From Dyadobacter fermentans DSM 18053 (GTDB taxonomy: Bacteria; Bacteroidota; Bacteroidia; Cytophagales; Spirosomataceae): a DNA stretch of 64,000 bases. Below, one piece after another: positions 52,822-61,991 of this stretch (positions within the stretch are counted from its first letter, which is position 1; every line of letters begins with the position of its first letter). The notes below the pieces were generated by a model, which worked only from the letters and a program-made list of their open reading frames with translations, made no database searches and was not told the origin of the DNA. The position numbers and the translations under genes were made by a program. The stretch is from the NCBI RefSeq assembly GCF_000023125.1, contig NC_013037.1, positions 4,890,501 to 4,954,500 of the forward strand, read 5' to 3'.

Positions 52822-54660
52822 ATGACCAAGCGGAAAATACAAATTATCGTAGGGCTGATGTGCCTCGCATTAATCGGGCTGATCGGCTTTCAATGGTACT
52901 GGATCAGGGAAGCGATCGCGATCCGGAACGACCAGTTCAATCAGAAAGTCTCGGAATCGGTACAACAGGTGGTGCACCGGTTGGAAAAGCAAGAAATGAT
53001 GTACCTCCTGCAACGCCGCATCGAGGCAGAGCAGCAAAAAAGCAAGCTCGACCGCATTGCGCAGCTGCGTGAAATGCCTGTGAAACGGACCGCGCCGGTC
53101 AAGCAGAAAGCCCCCGTTCAGGAAATGGTCCCGCGCGTGCAGCCGAGGATGGAAATCGCCATTGGCCCGAACGGCGAGGAAATCCATTATCAGATCATCA
53201 CCGAAGCCGTTCCAACGGACGTACTCAGCCCGAATTTCAGGGTGATGGTAGATCATCAGCAACGCATTATCGAAGAGTTTTTCCAGGCGCAGCAGTATGG
53301 AATGGCCGGGATAGACGAGTTTATGCGCCGCAGGCTGGACGATGAGCGCCGTTTGGGAAATGCAATGCGTGGTATGGCCGATACCGAAATCCGTCGGAAA
53401 GGCATCGACTCCGCGCCGAAAGATTCGGCTGCCCGGAATGCGGCGAACAGGAAAGTAGCATTACCTGACAATGCAAAAGGCAAGCAAAAGTCACGCGCAA
53501 CGCTCACTTCCGCGGAACCCGACCGGGCCGAGCTGCTGAAAGAGGTAATGAAGGATTTTATTTATACCAAAAGGCCGATTGAGCAGCGTGTGAACCGCTT
53601 TTTGCTCGATACTTTGTTAAAAAAGCAGCTGATCCAGAATGGGGTGACGCTGCCGTACGAATTTGCCGTGCGCGGCGCAATACCCGGCCAGTCGCCGGAT
53701 AGCCTCATCTTCTCGACCGTGAGCATGCGCCGGGGCGAATGGGAGGAAAGATCTTACAAAGCCTCGCTTTTCCCGAACGAGACATTAGGAGCTCAGAATG
53801 CATTATATGTGTTTTTCCCCGATCAGCAGCGGTACATTCTCAGCAACATGGGCGTGATGTTCGGCGGCTCCGGCGTCCTGATTATCGTAATCATGGCCTG
53901 CTTCTACATGGCCGTGACGACGATCCTGCGCCAGAAAAAGCTTTCCGACATTAAAAACGACTTTATCAATAACATGACCCACGAGTTCAAAACACCCATT
54001 TCGACCATTGCATTGGCGGCGGAAATGGCACAGGAGAATTCGGCCACACTCATGGATAATCCCAAGGGCGCGCGCCTCGACCGCTACCTGGGCATTATCC
54101 GGGAGGAAAACCGGCGCCTTGGCACGCACGTGGAGAAAGTTTTGCAAATGGCATTGCTCGACAAAGGTCATGTAAAACTCAAAATCGCTGAAACCAACAT
54201 TCACGACCTGATAGGAGGGGCGCTGAACGGGCAGAGCGTGCAGATTGAGCAAAAAGAAGGGGAAGTAGAGCTCAATTTCGATGCGGAAGATGACGTGGTG
54301 GCGGCCGACGAAGTGCATATCTCCAACATTTTGAACAACCTCATCGACAATGCGATCAAATACTCGCCGGAAAAGCTGTACATCAATATCAGTACCGAAA
54401 ACGAGCATGGCGGCATTTCCATCTCCATCACCGATCGGGGCATTGGCATGAGCCGCGAGCAGCAGCAGCGCGTTTTCGACACTTTCTACCGCGTGCCTAC
54501 GGGTAATGTGCATGATGTGAAGGGCTTCGGGCTTGGTTTGAGTTATGTCAAAAAGATGGTGGAGGCGCACGAGGGCACCGTCCGCCTGCAAAGCAAACCG
54601 GGTGAGGGAAGCACATTTACGATCTGGCTGCCGGTCCGCAAAGAGGAGCAAATAGTTTAG
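52822..54660 (+). CDS. Sensor histidine kinase
   Basis: A 612-residue kinase. One helix at residues 9-26, a periplasmic region of about 310 residues that is long, basic and low in recognised domains, and a second helix near 345-368 precede the kinase core: H-box NMTHEFKTPIS (phospho-acceptor His near 388), N-box LNNLIDNAIKYSPE, DRGIGMSREQQQRVFDTFYR and GFGLGLSYVKKMVEAHEG. ATG 52822 is chosen because it begins just before the first helix. No response regulator is beside it, unlike many Bacteroidota pairs. The signal is unknown. Confidence 0.88.
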   Translation: MTKRKIQIIVGLMCLALIGLIGFQWYWIREAIAIRNDQFNQKVSESVQQVVHRLEKQEMMYLLQRRIEAEQQKSKLDRIAQLREMPVKRTAPVKQKAPVQEMVPRVQPRMEIAIGPNGEEIHYQIITEAVPTDVLSPNFRVMVDHQQRIIEEFFQAQQYGMAGIDEFMRRRLDDERRLGNAMRGMADTEIRRKGIDSAPKDSAARNAANRKVALPDNAKGKQKSRATLTSAEPDRAELLKEVMKDFIYTKRPIEQRVNRFLLDTLLKKQLIQNGVTLPYEFAVRGAIPGQSPDSLIFSTVSMRRGEWEERSYKASLFPNETLGAQNALYVFFPDQQRYILSNMGVMFGGSGVLIIVIMACFYMAVTTILRQKKLSDIKNDFINNMTHEFKTPISTIALAAEMAQENSATLMDNPKGARLDRYLGIIREENRRLGTHVEKVLQMALLDKGHVKLKIAETNIHDLIGGALNGQSVQIEQKEGEVELNFDAEDDVVAADEVHISNILNNLIDNAIKYSPEKLYINISTENEHGGISISITDRGIGMSREQQQRVFDTFYRVPTGNVHDVKGFGLGLSYVKKMVEAHEGTVRLQSKPGEGSTFTIWLPVRKEEQIV

Positions 54661-54737
54661 AAATATCGCCCGTAACCGCTAACTTGCCGTCTTTTTAAGA
54701 TGACTAACCGACAGTTACGGTAAATTTTTAGCACGCA

Positions 54738-57380
54738 ATGATTTCCAAAACTTATGCCCCTCAGGAGATAGAGGATAAATGGTACTCCTACTGGATCGAG
54801 AACAAGTTCTTTCAGTCGAAACCCAATCCGGATAAAGAACCTTACACCATCGTGATCCCGCCGCCGAACGTCACCGGCGTGCTGCACATGGGGCATATGC
54901 TCAATAATACCATTCAGGACATCCTGATCCGTAAGGCTCGGATGGAAGGCAAAGAAGCCTGCTGGGTGCCCGGCACCGACCACGCTTCCATTGCCACCGA
55001 AGCCAAAGTGGTGGCGATGCTCAAAGAGCGCGGCATTAATAAGCGCGACCTCACGCGCGACGAATTCCTCGAATATTGCTGGGAATGGACGCACAAATAC
55101 GGCGGCATTATCCTGAAACAACTTCGTAAGCTCGGCGCATCCTGCGACTGGGACCGCACGCGCTTCACAATGGAGCCGGATTTGTACGATTCGGTGATCG
55201 ACGTTTTTATCGACCTCTATAATAAAGGAGAAATCTACCGCGGCCACCGCATGGTAAACTGGGACCCGCAGGCGCGCACGACGGTGTCGGACGAGGAGGT
55301 GATCATGAAGGAGGTGAACCAGAAGCTGGTGTATCTTCGGTATCCGCTTGTTGGAGAGGATGGAGAAGGGAGAATGGAGGAAGGGGTGACTATTGCAACT
55401 ACCCGGCCGGAGACGATTATGGCCGACGTAGCGATTTGTGTAAACCCTGCAGACGAGCGTTACCAGCATTTGATTGGTAAAAAAGTGCTCATTCCATTGA
55501 TCAATCGGGCGATTCCGATTATCGCGGATGATTATGTGGAAATGGAATTCGGAACGGGCTGTCTGAAAGTGACGCCGGCGCATGATACCAATGACTACGA
55601 GCTTGGCAAACGCCATAACCTGCCCATTATCGACCTGCTCAATGAGGATGGTACGTTAAACGACAAGGCGCAGATTCTCGTGGGCGAAGAACGTTTCGTG
55701 GCCCGGAAGAAGATCATCAAGCTCCTCGAAGAATCGGGTAACCTCGTGAAAGTGGAGGAATACCGGTCGAATGTAGGGCATTCGGAGCGGACGGACTCCG
55801 TGATCGAGCCGCGGCTTTCGGAGCAGTGGTTTTTGAGAATGGAAAAAATCAGCAAGCCGGCATTCGACAATGTGATGAACGATACCGTGCAACTGATCCC
55901 TGCGAAATTTAAAAATACCTACCGCCACTGGATGGAGAATGTGCGCGACTGGAATATCAGCCGCCAGCTGTGGTGGGGCCACCGCATTCCGGCTTACTAT
56001 CTCAACGACGGCACGATGATCGTCGCGAAGTCCAAGCGCGAGGCGTTGCGGAAAGCGCAGCACGAATACCAGCTTTTTGCATTGACCGAAGAGGACATTA
56101 CCCAGGACCCCGACGTGCTGGATACCTGGTTTTCATCCTGGCTCTGGCCGATTTCGGTTTTTAATGGCATTAAAGAGCCTGATAATGAGGAGGTTAACTA
56201 TTATTACCCGACCAATGACCTCGTTACTGCTCCGGAAATTCTCTTCTTCTGGGTGGCGCGGATGATCATCGCGGGTTATGAATACCGCGGCCAGTACCCG
56301 TTTAAGAACGTGTACCTGACGGGTATTGTGCGCGATAAGCAAGGCCGCAAAATGTCGAAATCGCTGGGTAACTCGCCCGATCCGATCGACCTGATCGAAA
56401 AATATGGTGCGGATAGCATTCGTACCGGGATGCTTTTCAGCTCGCAGGCGGGTAACGACTTGCCTTACGACGAGAAGCTGATCGAGCAGGGACGGAATTT
56501 TGGTAATAAAATCTGGAATGCATTCCGTTTGGTAAAAGGCTGGACCGTAGACAGTGAGCTGCCGGTTCCGGAAGGTTCGAAACTGGCGGTCCAATGGTTT
56601 GAAAGTAAACTGAACCAGACATTAGCAGAAGTACAGGACCACTTCTCGAAATTCCGCATTTCGGATGCATTGAATTCGGTGTACAAGCTGATCTGGGACG
56701 ATTTCTGCGCGCAGTATCTTGAAATGATCAAACCCGGCTTCGAACAACCGATCGATCTCTCGACTTACGACTCGACGCTCGATTTCTTCGATCGCCAGAT
56801 GCGTTTGCTGCATCCATTCATGCCGTTTATTTCCGAGGAAATCTGGCAGAATATTATTGAAAGGGGCGAAAAGGAGTCCATTTGCATAGCGCATTTCCCG
56901 CAAGCCGCGGAATTTGATCAGTCGCTGCTGAATGATTTTGATATACTTTTTGAACTGGTTTCGTCTATCCGTAACCTGCGTAATTCGAAAGGCATCAGTC
57001 CGAAAACGGCATTGCCGCTCGCAATTCGTACCGATTCGAACGAGCGCTACAATGCATTGACGCCGCTGATCGAAAAGCTGGCGAATGTAGAAGGCATTAG
57101 TTATGTATCGGGTGAAGCGGAAGGAACCTCCTTCCGCGTGAAGTCGGACGAGTTTTTCGTGAACCTGGCCGATGAGCTGGATGTGGAAGCGGAACGCGAA
57201 AACCTCCTCCGCGAATTGGAATACACGAAAGGCTTCCTGGATTCGGTGATGAAAAAACTCTCGAATGAGCGTTTTGTAGCCAATGCAAAAGGCGATATCG
57301 TCGAAAAGGAAAGGGCCAAGCAGGCCGACGCCGAAGCGAAGATCGCGACGTTGACCGAGGCATTAGCAAGATTAAAATAA
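54738..57380 (+). CDS. valS: Valyl-tRNA synthetase
   Basis: An 880-residue class I synthetase that charges tRNA(Val). The HIGH-type motif is PPPNVTGVLHMGHM (about residue 40), KMSKS is RKMSKSLGNSPDP (about 537), and the editing domain lies between (TTRPETIMADVAI). The C-terminus is a coiled coil (residues 810-880), typical for ValRS. A strong terminator follows. Confidence 0.97.
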   Translation: MISKTYAPQEIEDKWYSYWIENKFFQSKPNPDKEPYTIVIPPPNVTGVLHMGHMLNNTIQDILIRKARMEGKEACWVPGTDHASIATEAKVVAMLKERGINKRDLTRDEFLEYCWEWTHKYGGIILKQLRKLGASCDWDRTRFTMEPDLYDSVIDVFIDLYNKGEIYRGHRMVNWDPQARTTVSDEEVIMKEVNQKLVYLRYPLVGEDGEGRMEEGVTIATTRPETIMADVAICVNPADERYQHLIGKKVLIPLINRAIPIIADDYVEMEFGTGCLKVTPAHDTNDYELGKRHNLPIIDLLNEDGTLNDKAQILVGEERFVARKKIIKLLEESGNLVKVEEYRSNVGHSERTDSVIEPRLSEQWFLRMEKISKPAFDNVMNDTVQLIPAKFKNTYRHWMENVRDWNISRQLWWGHRIPAYYLNDGTMIVAKSKREALRKAQHEYQLFALTEEDITQDPDVLDTWFSSWLWPISVFNGIKEPDNEEVNYYYPTNDLVTAPEILFFWVARMIIAGYEYRGQYPFKNVYLTGIVRDKQGRKMSKSLGNSPDPIDLIEKYGADSIRTGMLFSSQAGNDLPYDEKLIEQGRNFGNKIWNAFRLVKGWTVDSELPVPEGSKLAVQWFESKLNQTLAEVQDHFSKFRISDALNSVYKLIWDDFCAQYLEMIKPGFEQPIDLSTYDSTLDFFDRQMRLLHPFMPFISEEIWQNIIERGEKESICIAHFPQAAEFDQSLLNDFDILFELVSSIRNLRNSKGISPKTALPLAIRTDSNERYNALTPLIEKLANVEGISYVSGEAEGTSFRVKSDEFFVNLADELDVEAERENLLRELEYTKGFLDSVMKKLSNERFVANAKGDIVEKERAKQADAEAKIATLTEALARLK

Positions 57381-57427
57381 GCGTTACAACTACCGGTTTG
57401 TAAACAATATTAATACTGCATTACTCG

Positions 57428-57459
57428 AAGCACAGGGCTTAGCCGCCTTGTGCTTTTTT
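57428..57459 (+). terminator. Terminator of valS
   Basis: A 10-bp stem (57428-57437 with 57446-57455, one G-U pair) running into six T, 47 bases after the valS stop. Confidence 0.85.
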
Positions 57460-57667
57460 AGTATGCGTGACTACCATTTAATGTCGATCCGACATTTAAA
57501 AAGTGCAACGCGACGACCGGGTAAATAGTTCACCCTTAGGATTTATCAATGAATTAATGGAGCTAAAATCATATTCATTTTTAAAAAATATTATTAGCTC
57601 AAACTGTTTGGAAATAGGAAAAATCCGGGCGTAAATTTCCCGCCAATCTCATGACATCCAATTGAAT

Positions 57668-58663
57668 ATGGCGACGAAAACAGTTCAGGATCTGGTGGTG
57701 CCGGTAGGCGTCACACTCGACCGGTTTATCATGCACAGCCAAAGTGCATTCCCTTATGCGACCGGCGAATTGTCGCAGCTGCTTCGTGACATTGCGCTCG
57801 CGGGTAAGATTATCAACCGGGAGATCAACCGCGCCGGACTGATCGACGTTGCGGGCGGCAACGGCACGGAAAATGTGCAGGGGGAAGACCAGCAAAAACT
57901 CGACATCGTCGCTAATGTACGTTTCATCCGCGCCCTGAAAAACGGCGGGGAAGTGTGCGCCATTCTTTCGGAAGAGGAGGAAGACATTATACACACAGGC
58001 AACGACCACGGCAAATACGTAGTGGCCATGGACCCCCTCGACGGCTCCTCGAACATCGACGTGAATGTATCGATCGGCTCCATCTTCTCCATTTACCGGC
58101 GCGTGACGCCCATTAACGGCCCGGCGTCGATGGAAGATTTCCTGCAAGGCGGCCGGAAGCAGGTGGCTGCGGGGTACATATTATATGGCTCCTCCACGAT
58201 GCTCGTGTATTCGACGGGCGATGGCGTGAACGGGTTTACGTTCGATCAGTCGCTGGGAGAATTCATTTTATCCCACAAAAACATTGGTACGCCAGCCGAG
58301 GGAAAGATTTACTCCGTGAACGAGGGGCATTACCACAGCTATCCGCCGTTTGTGCAGCAATATGTAGCACAATGCAAGTCGCGGAATTTCAGCGCGAGAT
58401 ACATTGGTTCGCTCGTCGGCGATTTTCACCGGAATATGCTCAAAGGCGGCATTTACCTTTATCCATCTACCAAAAAGGACCCGAAAGGCAAGCTCAGGCT
58501 GCTTTATGAGTGCTACCCGCTGGCATTTATTGCTGAAAAATCGGGCGGTAAGGCCAGCGATGGCTTTGGCAGCATTCTCGACATCGTTCCGCAGTCGTTT
58601 CACCAGCGTTCACCGCTTTACATCGGCTCGGCGGAGCTCGTCGACGACGTTGTGAAGGGCTGA
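57668..58663 (+). CDS. fbp: Fructose-1,6-bisphosphatase, class I
   Basis: A 331-residue enzyme of gluconeogenesis, hydrolysing fructose 1,6-bisphosphate. The metal and substrate motifs are ILSEEEEDI (about residue 98), [20 protein letters not shown] (about 120) and [25 protein letters not shown] (about 275). ATG 57668 is preferred to an upstream TTG. The 200-base region upstream, 57460-57667, shows nothing else. The DEAD-box gene follows 37 bases later. Confidence 0.95.
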   Translation: MATKTVQDLVVPVGVTLDRFIMHSQSAFPYATGELSQLLRDIALAGKIINREINRAGLIDVAGGNGTENVQGEDQQKLDIVANVRFIRALKNGGEVCAILSEEEEDIIHTGNDHGKYVVAMDPLDGSSNIDVNVSIGSIFSIYRRVTPINGPASMEDFLQGGRKQVAAGYILYGSSTMLVYSTGDGVNGFTFDQSLGEFILSHKNIGTPAEGKIYSVNEGHYHSYPPFVQQYVAQCKSRNFSARYIGSLVGDFHRNMLKGGIYLYPSTKKDPKGKLRLLYECYPLAFIAEKSGGKASDGFGSILDIVPQSFHQRSPLYIGSAELVDDVVKG

Positions 58664-58700
58664 TAACCGGCTAGCGTTTTAGATTTCGTACCTTTGCGTC

Positions 58701-60038
58701 ATGCAAGAGACGCAAAATACATTCGAGCAGTTTAAGCTCAACCGACAATTGCTCAATGCGATTGAAGAAGCAGGTTACACCGAACCAACCCCCATTCAGG
58801 AGCAGGCAATTCCCGTGGCGCTGGCCGGGCAGGACATTCTGGGCATCGCGCAAACCGGCACCGGGAAGACCGCGGCTTATACATTACCATTATTAATGCG
58901 CATCAAATACGCCCAGGGACAGCATCCCCGGGCGTTGATTCTGGCACCAACCCGCGAGCTCGCGATGCAAATTTCCGAGGCCATCGCACAACTCAGCAAA
59001 TACACCGACATCCGCACCGTGGTGCTCTACGGCGGCGTTGGTCCCAAAACGCAGATCGAAGCGATCCGCAAGGGCGTAGACATTATCGTGGCTACGCCGG
59101 GACGGTTTATGGATCTGTATTTCCAGGAAGAAATCGTCGTGAAGCATTTAAATGTCATGGTGCTCGACGAGGCCGATAAAATGATGGATATGGGTTTTAT
59201 GCCGCAGATCCGCAAGCTGCTCGAAGTAATTCCGCGTAAGCGGCAGAATATGCTTTTTTCGGCCACGTTCTCAGGCAAAGTGGAAAACCTTTCCTACGAG
59301 TTCCTTGAATTTCCGACACGCATCGAGGTCACTCCGCAGGCTACCGCTGCCGAAATGGTGACCCAAGTACTTTACGAGGTGCCCAATTTCCGCACGAAGA
59401 TTAATTTGCTATCCTATTTATTGGAAGATAAAGAAGCCCTCACGCGTGTGCTTGTATTCACACGCAGCCGCGAGGTGGCGGGCCTGGTGCACCAGAACCT
59501 ACTTAACCGCGTAGTCCCGGAAGCCGAATTGCGCGTAATCCATGCAAACAAAGGCCAGAATACCCGCATCAATGCCATGGAGGCGTTCCGTGAGGGGAAT
59601 GTCCGGGTGATGGTGGCTACCGACGTGGTGGCGAGGGGCATCGACATTACAGAAGTGAGCCACGTCGTCAATTTCGATGTCCCGCTGATTTACGAAGATT
59701 ATGTGCACCGCATCGGCCGGACCGGCCGGGCGAATAATGTGGGCAATGCGATTACCTTCATGACCATCGCCGACGAATACCATATCCGCAAGATCGAGGC
59801 AATGATCCGTATGGAAATCCCGAGGGCCGAGTTTCCGGATGACGTGTACATTGCCGAAACGCCATTCCAGGAGCGGCAGGATATGCTGCGCGAGATCGAT
59901 AACCAGCGGCGCAAGGAAGATCCGACATTCAAAGGAGCATTTCACGAGAAAAAACACGGCTATCCGCCAGCCAGGAAGGGAACGGGAAATACCGGTAAGG
60001 GCCGCAAGGGCGGAGGCGGAAGAAGTAAACGCAGGTAA
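58701..60038 (+). CDS. DEAD-box RNA helicase (RhlE-like)
   Basis: A 445-residue helicase with all core motifs: Q-motif (TPIQEQAIPVAL), AQTGTGKT (about residue 48), PTRELAMQ, VLDEADKM (about 154), SATFSG, and HRIGRTGRANN (about 335). The C-terminal tail (residues 410-445) is Gly/Lys/Arg-rich, an RNA-binding tail seen in RhlE and cold-shock helicases. It probably acts in RNA folding or ribosome assembly. Confidence 0.93.
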   Translation: MQETQNTFEQFKLNRQLLNAIEEAGYTEPTPIQEQAIPVALAGQDILGIAQTGTGKTAAYTLPLLMRIKYAQGQHPRALILAPTRELAMQISEAIAQLSKYTDIRTVVLYGGVGPKTQIEAIRKGVDIIVATPGRFMDLYFQEEIVVKHLNVMVLDEADKMMDMGFMPQIRKLLEVIPRKRQNMLFSATFSGKVENLSYEFLEFPTRIEVTPQATAAEMVTQVLYEVPNFRTKINLLSYLLEDKEALTRVLVFTRSREVAGLVHQNLLNRVVPEAELRVIHANKGQNTRINAMEAFREGNVRVMVATDVVARGIDITEVSHVVNFDVPLIYEDYVHRIGRTGRANNVGNAITFMTIADEYHIRKIEAMIRMEIPRAEFPDDVYIAETPFQERQDMLREIDNQRRKEDPTFKGAFHEKKHGYPPARKGTGNTGKGRKGGGGRSKRR

Positions 60039-60106
60039 TACAATACAATTTCAATAAAAGCGTTTAACTTGGACAATAGAAACCTGTTCTTCTATTAAAG
60101 TCAATT

Positions 60107-60847
60107 ATGAAACAATCTGTTGTAATTTGGCTTGCCCTTTTGATACCTGTAATGAGCCTGGCTCAAAACACGCATCTGGCAAGCGCGGGGCCAAGCACAG
60201 ATACAAACGTAGCGCACAAAAAGTCCCTTGATTTAAAGGAAAGGCGCGTTCTCCCGCTCTTCGGGGAAGTGAGTAAGACATCGGAGCAGATCGACGAAGA
60301 GATCAAATTCCTCAGTGAATGTGACAAATCGTTTTCCAGCCGCGCGGAAGCCAGCAGCTTTTTCGCAACCCGCGCATGGGAATATTTGCAGGAAGGATCG
60401 CTGGATACCGCCTGCTACCGCTTCAACCTTGCCCAACTCCTGAACGACAAGAACGTGGAAGCCTACTGGGGGCTGGGCGTCGTATCGTATCAGCGCGAAA
60501 ACTGGGTGGACGCGAAAAGAATGCTGAGTAAAGGCGTAAGTTTACAAGGCGACAATGTGGCGCTGCTGGTGGATTTATCGACTGTAGAGTTGAAACTGTA
60601 CGCGATCACCAGCCGGAAAGAGGAGTTGGACGAGGCGTCGGAGCTGCTAAAACATGCTGTTTCCATCGATTCTACTTATGCGCTCGGGCAATATAACCTG
60701 GCGCTGCTGCATTACAATCTCAATGAGCTCGATAAGTCGTGGGAGCATTTGCACAAAGGCCGCACGCTCGATTTCAATCAGCTGAACCTCGATTTTGTAG
60801 AGTTGCTGAAAGCTAAAATGCCCGATCCGCAAGGGTTCTTTAAATAA
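60107..60847 (+). CDS. Secreted TPR-like protein
   Basis: A 246-residue protein with a signal peptide (residues 1-21, ending SLAQ) and helical tetratricopeptide-like repeats from about residue 80 (CYRFNLAQLLNDKNVEAYWGLGVVSYQ, AKRMLSKGVSLQGDN, GQYNLALLHYNLNELDKSWEHL). Likely a protein-binding periplasmic factor; partner unknown. Single gene with its own terminator. Confidence 0.75.
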   Translation: MKQSVVIWLALLIPVMSLAQNTHLASAGPSTDTNVAHKKSLDLKERRVLPLFGEVSKTSEQIDEEIKFLSECDKSFSSRAEASSFFATRAWEYLQEGSLDTACYRFNLAQLLNDKNVEAYWGLGVVSYQRENWVDAKRMLSKGVSLQGDNVALLVDLSTVELKLYAITSRKEELDEASELLKHAVSIDSTYALGQYNLALLHYNLNELDKSWEHLHKGRTLDFNQLNLDFVELLKAKMPDPQGFFK

Positions 60848-60868
60848 AGGGCAAGGATAAAAAAATGG

Positions 60869-60898
60869 AAAGTCTCCCGGATTCGGGAGACTTTTTTT
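60869..60898 (+). terminator. Terminator of the TPR-like gene
   Basis: A perfect 11-bp stem (60869-60879 with 60884-60894) and 4-base loop, ending in seven T. It also separates the convergent lipoprotein gene. Confidence 0.9.
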
Positions 60899-60901
60899 GT
60901 G

Positions 60902-61987
60902 CTATTGGAAGAAGAAGCCGGTCGGTCCAACGCCCACTTTAATCGAATCGACCACATTGCCATCTCCGCGGTAGCGCACCGCATAACCCGATTGCGTCAG
61001 CGAAGGCGTTACGGCCGCGTAAAGCAATCCTTGCGACGGGTCGATCGTCAGGCCGGTGAAATAGCGGTTGATGAACGGCTTGCTCACATCTACCTGCGAA
61101 TCGGCGATTCCGAACTTGTAGGTCTGACCAGAAGCATTGAAGTTGGCATCGAAAGTGGTCAGCACGAAGTAAATAGTCTTCAAGTCGGAGCTCATCGTAA
61201 ATGATCCCGGAACCTTCGCGGCATCGCTGCCGATGGCCAGTGTGGCTTCCACAGCGAGTGATTCGGGGTTGAGGCGCTGCGCTTTAATGCCTGCACTGAT
61301 CCACAATTTCCCGTTCGCGTCGATCCCGATCGGCGTCACTACACCTTCCATCGGAATGGATTGAGCCACCTGGTCGGTATTGGTGTTGATCACCGTCAGG
61401 ATGTTTCCGTTGGTGAATGTAGTAGTGCCCACAAACAGCTTTCCGGCGTTGTATACGAGGTCTTCAGGCCCCTTTGCAATATCGATTTTTTTGGTCACTT
61501 TTTTGGTAGTCAGATCAATCACAGCGATGTAGCCGGTGGTGTACTGATAATCCGCATTGCTGCCCCAGCACGACACATAGGCTTTTCTGCCCACGATCAC
61601 CACTTCACGCGGATTTTCGATGTCCGGTGCACCGATCGTGCCCTCATCTTTGAACGTGTAGCGCTGCACGAACTGTACTTTGTCCTGGCCGGCAGACATG
61701 TTATCGACGAGGATAATGCCTTGTTCTTCGGCTGCGGTATAATCCTGTACGCCGCCTTTCAGGGCTGTTCCGTTAGCCGCGGCGAAAATATCGGCGGTAG
61801 CCGTATTGCTTTCCCGTGCAAAATAGGAAATGGCACCATTATTCTGGGAGAAATTACCCTCGTTCACCACAAAAACACCACGCACATAATCGCCCTTCGG
61901 AGCCGGGTCGCTTTGGTTACAGGACCAAACCGCGAGGGTTGAAAAAGCTATTGCTAATGAACTGGCTAACTGTTTTTTCATTTTCAT
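60902..61987 (-). CDS. Beta-propeller surface lipoprotein, BtuG/YncE-like
   Basis: A 361-residue lipoprotein (signal with lipobox VWSC, Cys near residue 23) made of propeller blades: GVFVVNEGNFSQNNGAISYF, NPREVVIVGRKAYVSCWGSN, GYIAVIDLTTKKVTKKIDI, GPEDLVYNAGKLFVGT. It fits DUF5074/YncE-type proteins. It starts four bases after the stop of the TonB-dependent receptor gene, so they are coupled. In Bacteroides a lipoprotein of this fold, BtuG, captures vitamin B12 for the receptor BtuB. The same job here is a reasonable inference, not shown; no cobalamin gene is in the window. Confidence 0.75.
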   Translation of the reverse strand: MKMKKQLASSLAIAFSTLAVWSCNQSDPAPKGDYVRGVFVVNEGNFSQNNGAISYFARESNTATADIFAAANGTALKGGVQDYTAAEEQGIILVDNMSAGQDKVQFVQRYTFKDEGTIGAPDIENPREVVIVGRKAYVSCWGSNADYQYTTGYIAVIDLTTKKVTKKIDIAKGPEDLVYNAGKLFVGTTTFTNGNILTVINTNTDQVAQSIPMEGVVTPIGIDANGKLWISAGIKAQRLNPESLAVEATLAIGSDAAKVPGSFTMSSDLKTIYFVLTTFDANFNASGQTYKFGIADSQVDVSKPFINRYFTGLTIDPSQGLLYAAVTPSLTQSGYAVRYRGDGNVVDSIKVGVGPTGFFFQ

Positions 61988-61991
61988 TGAT

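Noticed and set aside
53803..54651. 282-codon open frame antisense to the histidine kinase
   Set aside because: It covers the kinase H-box and ATPase domain, which are well conserved on the other strand; the antisense product is His-rich with no motif.
54657..55616. 319-codon minus-strand frame inside valS
   Set aside because: valS is unmistakable over the same bases. The antisense frame reflects GC-biased third positions.
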